From Streptomyces acidicola (GTDB lineage Bacteria > Actinomycetota > Actinomycetes > Streptomycetales > Streptomycetaceae), in the NCBI RefSeq assembly GCF_009377235.1, contig NZ_VMNX01000080.1, positions 1 to 36,425 of the forward strand: a DNA stretch of 36,425 bases. The letters are read 5' to 3'. The stretch's first letter is position 1, and the number at the start of each line of letters is the position of its first letter. The notes beneath the pieces were generated by a model. The model saw nothing but the letters and a program-made list of their open reading frames with translations. It had not been told where the DNA came from and ran no database searches. Shown in pieces: positions 30,928 through 36,425 of this stretch. The position numbers and the translations under genes were made by a program.

Positions 30928-33706
30928 GACCACCGAGGCCGCGGGGCGGGACGCCGAGATGTCCGGCCCTGTGGCCGTATCGGCACCTGTGGCCGTGGGC
31001 GTACCGGCGCCCGGCGGCGGCCAGGGGGGTGCCGGTATCGGTGCCGCGGGGACTCGTCCGGGACCCGTGGTGCCGACCGCGGTGCCGACCGTGCTGGAGG
31101 TGTTGCGCCGGCTGGACAGCGGTCCGCGCGGTCTGACCGAGGCGCAGGCCGAGGAGCGGCTGGCCCGCCTGGGCGAGAACACGGTTCCGGCCCGGCGGGA
31201 AGCCTCCTGGCCGCGGCTGTTCGTCCGCAGTCTGCGAGATCCGTTCACCGCGGTGCTGGGGTGCCTCGGACTGGTGTCGGCAGCCGTCTTCGCCTGGGGG
31301 ACGGCCCTGGTGATCCTCTTCCTCGTCGTGGTCAGCTGCGTGCTGCGCGCGTCCGGGGAACACCGGGCCGACCGTTCCATGGCCGGGCTGCGCGAGCTGG
31401 TCGCCACCACCGCCACCGTGCTGCGGCGCGCGGACGACGAGGACGTGGCGCCGACGGCCCGCGAGGTCCCCGTGAGCGAGCTGGTACCCGGCGATGTGGT
31501 CCGCCTCGGTCCGGGCGACATGGTCCCGGCAGACGTACGACTGCTGCGCGCGAGCGGCCTGGCAGTGCACCAGGCCGCGCTGACGGGAGAGTCGGCTCCG
31601 GCCGGGAAGAACGCCGACGACGTCCCTCCCGGTTCCGCCGGCCTCGGTTCCGACAGCGGACTGTTCGAGGAGCCGCAGCTGTGCTTCCAGGGCAGCAGCG
31701 TCGCCTCCGGCAGCGCCACCGCGATCGTCACCGCGACCGGCGCGCACACCCGGTTCGCCACCGCCCACGGCAGCGGCAGCGGCACCGGCCGACCGGAGGC
31801 GAGCGCCTTCGACCGTTCCGTGCAGGGCATCTCCTGGATTCTGATCCGGTTCATGCTGATCACCCCGCCGCTGGTCCTCATGGCCAACGCGGCGCTGCGC
31901 GGGCGCGGCCTGGAGACGCTGCCGTTCGCCGTCGCCGTGGCGGTCGGACTGACGCCGGAGATGCTGCCGGTTCTCGTCACCACCTGCCTGGCCCGCGGGG
32001 CCTCGCTGCTGGCCCGCGCCCACGGTGTGATCGTCAAACGGCTGCCCGTGCTGCACGACGTCGGCGCCGTGGACGTGCTGTGCCTGGACAAGACCGGCAC
32101 CCTCACGCAGGACCGTCCGGTCGTCGACCGCGCTCTCGGCCCGGACGGCCAGGACGATCCCGAGGTCCTGCACTGGGCCGCAGTGAACGCCTGGTGGACC
32201 CTGCAACTCGCCGACCTTCCCGAGCCCGACGCCCTCGACGAGGCGATACTGGACGCGGCCGACGAGGACGAGCTCATGGCGTACGACGGGACGGCGGCCA
32301 TCCCGTTCGACCCGGTCCGCCGCCTCGCCACCGCCGTCGTCCGCACCCCCGGCCGTCTCGGCGTACACACCCTGGTCGTCAAGGGGGACGTCGAAGCCGT
32401 CATCGAGCGCTGCGCACTCGCCGAGGACGAGCGCGAACGGCTGCGCGGCCTCGCCGCCCGGCAGGCCGAGGGCGGCCTGCGCGTCCTGGCGGTCGCCACC
32501 GCCGAACGCCCGGCGCGCACCCGCGCCTACACCCCGGCCGACGAACGCGGCCTCACCTTCCGCGGCCTGGTCACCCTGCGGGACGCCCTCGCCCCCACCG
32601 CCGCCGACGCGCTGAACGTCCTCACCGACCAGGGCGTCACCGTCAAGATCCTCACCGGCGACCACCCCGGCACCGCCGCCCGCGCCTGCCGCGACCTCGG
32701 CATCCCCGTCGCCGAGGACGCCCTGCTCACCGCCGACCGCATCGACGGCCTCACCGACGCCGAACTCGCCGCACTGGCCCGCCGCACGACCGTCTTCGCC
32801 CGCTGCACCCCCGAACACAAGGCCCGCATCACCACCGTGCTGCGGACCGCCGGGCACACCGTGGGCTTCCTCGGCGACGGCGTCAACGATCTGCCCGCCC
32901 TGCGTGCCGCCGACGTCGGCATCGCCCCGCGCGACGCCGCCGACGTGGTCCGTGAGGGCGCCGACGTGGTGCTCGCCGAGAAGGACCTCACCTCGATCGC
33001 CCACGCCATCGGCGCGGGCCGGCACGCGGGCGGCAACATCGCCACGTACCTGCGCGCCACGCTGTCCTCGAACCTCGGCAACGTCATCGCGATGCTCGGC
33101 GCGGGCCTGCTCCTGCCGTTCCTGCCGATGCTCCCGGCCCAGGTCCTGCTGCAGAACCTGTGCTTCGACGCGGCCCAGCTCGCCTTCGCCTACGACCGCC
33201 CGGACCCCTCGGTGCTGCGCCGCCCGACGGCGTTGCGCCCACGCGACCTGCTGCGCTTCATCACCGGCTTCGGCATGCTCAACGCCGTCGCCGACCTGGC
33301 CACGTTCGGCGCCCTCGCGCTCGCGCTGCACGGTCCGGGCACGGGCGACGACGAGGCGGTGTTCCACTCCGGCTGGTTCACCGAGAACCTGCTCACCCAG
33401 GCCCTGGTGATGCTGCTGCTGCGGATCGGCCTCCCCCGAGCTCTCGGCTTCGCGCGAGCAGGGGGGACCCTCGTCACCGCCGGGGGGCGCGGGCGGGGCC
33501 CGGTCGTCTGGGCCGCAGGCGCGCTGGCCGCCATCGGGCTGCTGCTGCCGCCGTCACCGCTCGGGCCGCTGCTCGGCCTGACCCCGCTTCCGGCGGCGTA
33601 CTACCTGATGCTCACCGCCGTTCTCGCGCTGTACGCCGTCGGGCTCCTGGCTGCCAGGAGGCGTTACGAGCGACGGCGTGCGGAACGCGGCGCGGCGGCG
33701 TGGTGA
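30920..33706 (+). CDS. mgtA: MgtA/MgtB-type P-type ATPase
   Basis: This 928-residue P-type ATPase is most like the magnesium-importing class IIIB pumps. Markers are TGES at 222-225, VAVGLTPEMLPVLVTTCLARGA, the phosphorylation site D390 in DKTGTLTQDRPVV, and the hinge GDGVNDLPALRAADVGIAPRD (652 onward). The segment LSSNLGNVIAMLGAGLLLPFLPMLPAQVLLQNLCFD also matches MgtA. The 60-residue Gly/Pro-rich N-terminus is unusual. It probably starts at GTG 30920, inside arsR, or at ATG 30959, so the two are one operon. The ligand is inferred from family. A palindromic repeat is inserted in frame at 33430-33468. Confidence 0.9.
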   Translation: MAETTEAAGRDAEMSGPVAVSAPVAVGVPAPGGGQGGAGIGAAGTRPGPVVPTAVPTVLEVLRRLDSGPRGLTEAQAEERLARLGENTVPARREASWPRLFVRSLRDPFTAVLGCLGLVSAAVFAWGTALVILFLVVVSCVLRASGEHRADRSMAGLRELVATTATVLRRADDEDVAPTAREVPVSELVPGDVVRLGPGDMVPADVRLLRASGLAVHQAALTGESAPAGKNADDVPPGSAGLGSDSGLFEEPQLCFQGSSVASGSATAIVTATGAHTRFATAHGSGSGTGRPEASAFDRSVQGISWILIRFMLITPPLVLMANAALRGRGLETLPFAVAVAVGLTPEMLPVLVTTCLARGASLLARAHGVIVKRLPVLHDVGAVDVLCLDKTGTLTQDRPVVDRALGPDGQDDPEVLHWAAVNAWWTLQLADLPEPDALDEAILDAADEDELMAYDGTAAIPFDPVRRLATAVVRTPGRLGVHTLVVKGDVEAVIERCALAEDERERLRGLAARQAEGGLRVLAVATAERPARTRAYTPADERGLTFRGLVTLRDALAPTAADALNVLTDQGVTVKILTGDHPGTAARACRDLGIPVAEDALLTADRIDGLTDAELAALARRTTVFARCTPEHKARITTVLRTAGHTVGFLGDGVNDLPALRAADVGIAPRDAADVVREGADVVLAEKDLTSIAHAIGAGRHAGGNIATYLRATLSSNLGNVIAMLGAGLLLPFLPMLPAQVLLQNLCFDAAQLAFAYDRPDPSVLRRPTALRPRDLLRFITGFGMLNAVADLATFGALALALHGPGTGDDEAVFHSGWFTENLLTQALVMLLLRIGLPRALGFARAGGTLVTAGGRGRGPVVWAAGALAAIGLLLPPSPLGPLLGLTPLPAAYYLMLTAVLALYAVGLLAARRRYERRRAERGAAAW
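33430..33468 (+). repeat. Palindromic repeat inserted in frame in the ATPase gene
   Basis: TCCCCC and GGGGGA flank an inner GCTC/GAGC pair and a TCGGCTTCGCGC-type loop. It encodes LPRALGFARAGGTL. From memory, elements of the form CCCCCGAGCTCTCGGC...GAGCAGGGGGGA recur in Streptomyces genomes, mostly between genes. Here it lies inside the last transmembrane region of the ATPase. Confidence 0.55.
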
Positions 33707-33748
33707 GGCACGGCGGGGTAGAGCGTGGTGAGGCGTGGGCGTGGTGAG
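33698..33748. repeat. Three copies of GCGTGGTGAG after the ATPase
   Basis: GCGTGGTGAG occurs at 33698-33707, 33723-33732 and 33739-33748. The first overlaps the ATPase stop. They fill the short gap to the converging LCP gene. Function unknown. Confidence 0.45.
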
Positions 33749-33770
33749 TCGTGATCGGCACGGCGGCCGG

Positions 33771-35363
33771 TCAGCCGCCGGATCCGTACGACAGGTCGGA
33801 GCACAGGTCGTCGTCCGCCGATCGGGCGCCGTCGGCCACCGAGCCGGGGACGGCGCCCGGCGACGCCGGGGCGGAGGCACCGGCCGCGGAGGCACCGGCA
33901 CCGGTGTAGGAGGCGCCGACGACCACGTTGACGACCGAGCCGTCGATGGCCTCCAGGCGGGCGCCGGGGAAGAGCTCGGCGACCGTCTCGGCCCGGCTCC
34001 GCAGGCCCGGCCCGTACTGGATGACCGTGGTGGCGTGCTGCTGGCTGCTCGCGTTGGCGGTGCCGGTGACGGTGAAGCCGTGCTCGGTGAGCGCGGCGGC
34101 GGCCTCGGAGGCCAGGCCGCCGGTGGTGGTGCCGTTGTAGACGGCGACTGCGGCACCATCCCCGGAGACGTTCCCGGAGTCGTTCCCGGCCGGGGTCGGT
34201 GACGCGGCGGCGGACGCCGCGGGGGCGCTGTCCTTGCTCTTCTTTCCGCTGGCGTCCTTGCCGTCGATGGTGCGGTCGGCCTTCAGCGTGGCCCACAGGT
34301 CGGAGGCGTCCGGCTCGACGACCGCGACGCGCGAACCCTCGTAGCGCCAGGGGATGGTCACGAACTTGGTGTTGTGCAGATCTATGTCCTTCAGCGACAT
34401 GGCGAAGGAGATCAGCTTGTCCGCCGTGCCGAGTCCGGGGTCGACGGTCATGGACTCGGTGGCGGCGGTGGCGAGCGGCAGCAGCTTGGTCGGGGTGAGC
34501 CCGTCGCTCTTGATCTTCTTGAGGAGGCTGGAGACGAAGGCCTGCTGGCGTTTGATCCGGCCTATGTCGGAGCCGTCGCCGATGCCGTGCCGGAGGCGGA
34601 CGTAGTCCAGGGCCTTCTGGCCGGACACGTTCTGCTCGCCCTCCTTGAAGATCAGCTCGCCCTTGGTGGTGCGGTTGGGGTTGAGGTCCCCCTGGTAGAT
34701 GTCGCCCGGGACGCACACCTCCACCCCGCCGACCACGTCCGTCAACGCCGCGAAGCCCTTGAAGTCGACGACGACCGTGTGGTCGACGCGCAGCCCGGTG
34801 AGCTCCTCCACCGTGTTCTGGGTGCAGGCCGGGTTGCCCTTCGCGGTCTGCCCGACCGAGAAGGCCGCGTTGAACATGGTGTTGGGCTGGGTCGGGGTCC
34901 AGGTGCCGTCGGGCAGTTTGCAGGGCGGGATGGTGACCAGGGTGTCGCGCGGGACGGACACCGCGATCGCGTGCTTGCGGTCGGCGTAGATGTGCAGCAG
35001 GAACGCGGTGTCGGAGCGGCCGACGTCGTCCTTGCTGCCGCCGCCCAGCGCGCTGTTGCCGCCGGTCCGCGCGTCCGAGCCGATGACCAGGACGTTCTCG
35101 CCCTTGGACGAGCCGGCGTCGGGGCGGTTCCTGGACAGGCCGTCCCCGTCGAAGGTGGCGATGTCGCCGTTGAGCTTCAGGTAGATCCAGCCCAGGCCGG
35201 CCGTGCCGAGCACCGCCAGGGCCAGCGCGACGAGCAGTGCCGTCCGCAGTGGGCCGCGATTGCGGCGCTGTGCCGCGCGGCCACCGCGCGCCCTGCCACG
35301 GCGGGGCGGCTCCGCCCGGCGCCGGCGGCGCGAAGGAGTGGTCTGCTCGCTGGTGGTGGTCAT
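33771..35363 (-). CDS. LytR-CpsA-Psr (LCP) family cell-wall ligase
   Basis: This 530-residue membrane-anchored protein has a basic N-terminus (TPSRRRRRAEPPRRGRARGG), one transmembrane helix (40-60) and an extracellular LCP domain (about 88-265: VLVIGSDARTG, SDTAFLLHIYADRKHAIAVSVPRDT, DYVRLRHGIGDGSDIGRIKRQQAF). It ends with a LytR_C domain (about 390-480, VAVYNGTTTGGLASEAAAALTEHGF). LCP enzymes transfer polyprenyl-linked glycopolymers to peptidoglycan. The ATG at 35363 has GAGGG upstream; the frame is open further upstream but without family similarity. It diverges from tatA with a TTGCGCAA site between them. Confidence 0.93.
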   Translation of the reverse strand: MTTTSEQTTPSRRRRRAEPPRRGRARGGRAAQRRNRGPLRTALLVALALAVLGTAGLGWIYLKLNGDIATFDGDGLSRNRPDAGSSKGENVLVIGSDARTGGNSALGGGSKDDVGRSDTAFLLHIYADRKHAIAVSVPRDTLVTIPPCKLPDGTWTPTQPNTMFNAAFSVGQTAKGNPACTQNTVEELTGLRVDHTVVVDFKGFAALTDVVGGVEVCVPGDIYQGDLNPNRTTKGELIFKEGEQNVSGQKALDYVRLRHGIGDGSDIGRIKRQQAFVSSLLKKIKSDGLTPTKLLPLATAATESMTVDPGLGTADKLISFAMSLKDIDLHNTKFVTIPWRYEGSRVAVVEPDASDLWATLKADRTIDGKDASGKKSKDSAPAASAAASPTPAGNDSGNVSGDGAAVAVYNGTTTGGLASEAAAALTEHGFTVTGTANASSQQHATTVIQYGPGLRSRAETVAELFPGARLEAIDGSVVNVVVGASYTGAGASAAGASAPASPGAVPGSVADGARSADDDLCSDLSYGSGG

Positions 35364-35430
35364 CGGCGCGCCCTCATCCGTCCGACTCGTACGGAAGGGA
35401 CGAACTGACCTCATCCCATGAGTTGTACAG

Positions 35431-35438
35431 TTGCGCAA
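35431..35438. promoter_or_regulatory. TTGCGCAA palindrome, site C, between lcp and tatA
   Basis: Lies 68 bp upstream of lcp and 82 bp upstream of tatA. The minus strand reads TTGCGCAA-CTGTAC-AACTCAT. GCAAT is repeated at 8-bp steps (35435, 35443, 35451), giving an array of half-sites. Confidence 0.65.
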
Positions 35439-35519
35439 TATAGCAATGGTGCAATGATGCCAGACGCTGCGCGCCGCCCGGTGCGTACCGCTGGCCGGTG
35501 AAGAGGAGGGGTGGGTGGG

Positions 35520-35801
35520 ATGCTCCACAACGGACTTGCGCCCTGGCATCTGCTGATCGTGGCGATCGTGATCATCGTGCTGTTCGGTTCGAAGAAGCTG
35601 CCCGAGGCCGCCCGTGGTCTGGGTAGATCGATGCGCATCCTCAAGAGCGAGGCCAAGGCCATGAAGGGGGACGAACCCGCGGGTCCGACGGGGAGTGTGT
35701 CCGCCGGGACTGCCGAGCCTGGGCCCCGGGTCGCCGGCGCCGCACCCGGGGAGACGGTGACGGCCCGCACGGCCGCCGGGGACGACCTGGCCCGCCCGTG
35801 A
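35520..35801 (+). CDS. tatA: TatA-family twin-arginine translocase subunit
   Basis: This 93-residue protein has the TatA/E pattern: a short N-terminal hydrophobic helix (HLLIVAIVIIVLFG), the hinge Gly-Ser, and an amphipathic helix KKLPEAARGLGRSMRILKSEAKAM, then an acidic, flexible tail. TatA forms the transport pore for folded proteins with TatC (and TatB). No tatC is in the window, so it is a solitary copy. AGGAGGGG lies about nine bases before the ATG at 35520; GTG at 35511 is also possible. It diverges from the LCP gene. Confidence 0.92.
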   Translation: MLHNGLAPWHLLIVAIVIIVLFGSKKLPEAARGLGRSMRILKSEAKAMKGDEPAGPTGSVSAGTAEPGPRVAGAAPGETVTARTAAGDDLARP

Positions 35802-35826
35802 CCGGCGACGATCACGTCCGCTGATT

Positions 35827-35850
35827 ACCCCCGGCTCGGCCGCCGGGGGT
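35827..35850. terminator. Bidirectional terminator hairpin between tatA and the 77-residue gene
   Basis: ACCCCCGGC (35827-35835) pairs with GCCGGGGGT (35842-35850) around a 6-nt loop, 25 bp after tatA and 37 bp before the convergent gene ends. Confidence 0.7.
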
Positions 35851-35887
35851 GATCACGCCCTTTGGGCACCGCCGCCCGTCCCGCACC

Positions 35888-36121
35888 TCAGGGGCTGGCG
35901 ATGTCGTAGCCGTAGCGCAGCGGTTCGCTGGTCACGGCGTAGTCGCGGCGGTAGACGTACACCCCTTCCGCGCGCACGCCGTGCGGTGCGGCCTCCGTCT
36001 GGCAGGCATACGTCACCTGGATCACGCGCGGCCGGTCGACGACCGTCATTCGCAGTCCGTCCGCGGGTCCCCCGTCGAGGACCGCGGCCTCCGGTCCCGT
36101 CGCGTCGGTTGTCTTCTCCAT
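35888..36121 (-). CDS. Small conserved-looking protein of unknown function
   Basis: This 77-residue, soluble, beta-rich-looking protein contains ILDGGPADG-like and GLRMTVVDRPRVIQVTY segments, one Cys, and GVYVYRRDYAVTSEPLRYGYDIASP at the C-terminus. I do not recognise a characterised family. There is no signal peptide. The ATG at 36121 has no ribosome-binding site, and TAAAAT lies only six bases upstream, suggesting a leaderless transcript. A TTGCGCAA site is 16 bp upstream, in the promoter, so it would be repressed or activated by the same regulator as glsB, terD and lcp. Confidence 0.7.
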   Translation of the reverse strand: MEKTTDATGPEAAVLDGGPADGLRMTVVDRPRVIQVTYACQTEAAPHGVRAEGVYVYRRDYAVTSEPLRYGYDIASP

Positions 36122-36127
36122 GGCGAC

Positions 36128-36133
36128 ATTTTA
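36128..36133 (-). promoter_or_regulatory. -10 element of a leaderless transcript
   Basis: TAAAAT on the minus strand ends six bases before the ATG at 36121, so the expected transcription start falls at or near the start codon. No clear -35 is seen; the TTGCGCAA site occupies the spacer. Confidence 0.5.
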
Positions 36134-36137
36134 AAGG

Positions 36138-36145
36138 TTGCGCAA
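36138..36145. promoter_or_regulatory. TTGCGCAA palindrome, site D, in front of the 77-residue gene
   Basis: Lies 16 bp upstream of the start and just upstream of the proposed -10. The minus strand reads TTGCGCAA-CCTTTA-AAATGTC. A bound repressor would block polymerase. Confidence 0.65.
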
Positions 36146-36425
36146 GTGTCTGGATTTCGTGAGGCGGGTCACGATTGCCGGGCTGCCGTCGGGGCGCGTC
36201 CTGTGGATGTTCGGGCCGCGTGTTCTTCGTCTGGGGTTGCGGACTGCTGGCGGCTGACTGTGCACGGGCGTGTTCTGGTGCGCATGAGTGAGTGTCCGGG
36301 CTGCGTCACGTGCAGGCCGGGGAGGAGAACAGAAGTTTCTCTCTCGAATAGGTGACCTTTTCCAGTGGCGGTCGTTGGGTCGGGCGGGGGGTTCTTCGAC
36401 TGACGCGGGCACGGGGGTGAAGGGG
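36146..36425. other. Right-edge gene-free region
   Basis: No credible coding frame is seen. The area should hold regulatory sequence for the 77-residue gene and probably for a gene beyond the edge. GGGGAGGAGAACAG near 36320 looks like a ribosome-binding site but is not followed by a usable start codon. Confidence 0.4.

Noticed and set aside
36131..36412. A 93-residue minus-strand frame at the right edge
   Set aside because: Arg/Pro-rich composition, no ribosome-binding site, and it covers the TTGCGCAA promoter.

Overview
The window looks like a chromosomal segment of a Streptomyces-type actinomycete. Evidence: very high GC with GC-rich third codon positions, frequent GTG and TTG starts, long spurious antisense reading frames, and the conserved gene string ebfC/ybaB - recR - DUF5063 gene - ask - asd. 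No rRNA, tRNA, CRISPR array, integrase or transposase was recognised. All functional calls come from reading motifs by eye; no database search was possible.

Layout. (1) 1-5.6 kb: conserved housekeeping block with ebfC/ybaB, recR, a DUF5063 gene (overlapping recR), a convergent TauE/SafE permease, and the ask-asd operon for aspartate-family amino acids. ask carries a clear internal start for a separate regulatory subunit. (2) 5.7-8.7 kb: a small detoxification regulon. A nitroreductase and an NmrA-like NAD(P)-binding protein diverge from an azoreductase, and a MarR repressor lies just beyond. Near-identical operators sit in the divergent promoter and in front of marR. (3) 8.8-12.8 kb: a second TauE/SafE permease divergent from a cupin-AraC regulator, then an ECF (SigE-like) sigma factor translationally coupled to a single-pass membrane protein that may be its partner. 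(4) 12.8-17.8 kb: an SDR-fold protein lacking the catalytic Tyr and Lys, an uncharacterised 240-residue protein preceded by three 13-bp iterons, SURF1, a SnoaL/NTF2-like protein and an S9 prolyl-oligopeptidase-type peptidase. (5) 18.0-22.9 kb: a large secreted PGRP/amidase with FG-GAP repeats, an amidohydrolase with a palindromic operator inside its promoter, and a UTRA-domain protein without a recognisable DNA-binding domain. (6) 23.0-28.7 kb, more accessory in character: a GT2 glycosyltransferase, a 1380-residue STAND NTPase with fourteen WD40 repeats, and a 650-bp gene-free stretch. That stretch holds a run of hairpins ending in a plus-strand terminator, a candidate non-coding RNA. (7) 28.8-36.4 kb: a stress/envelope block with GlsB, a TerD-family protein, ArsR plus an MgtA-type P-type ATPase, an LCP cell-wall ligase, TatA and a small unknown protein.

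The most interesting pattern is an 8-bp palindrome, TTGCGCAA, found four times and only in promoter regions of the last block (glsB, terD, lcp/tatA, the 77-residue gene). On the minus strand every copy is followed six bases later by AA. This points to an undescribed stress/envelope regulon. Second-tier leads are the candidate RNA at 28.3-28.7 kb, the MarR operator pair, the STAND-WD40 protein with an in-frame 9-bp tandem repeat, and the cysteine-free ArsR coupled to an Mg-type ATPase that carries an in-frame palindromic repeat.
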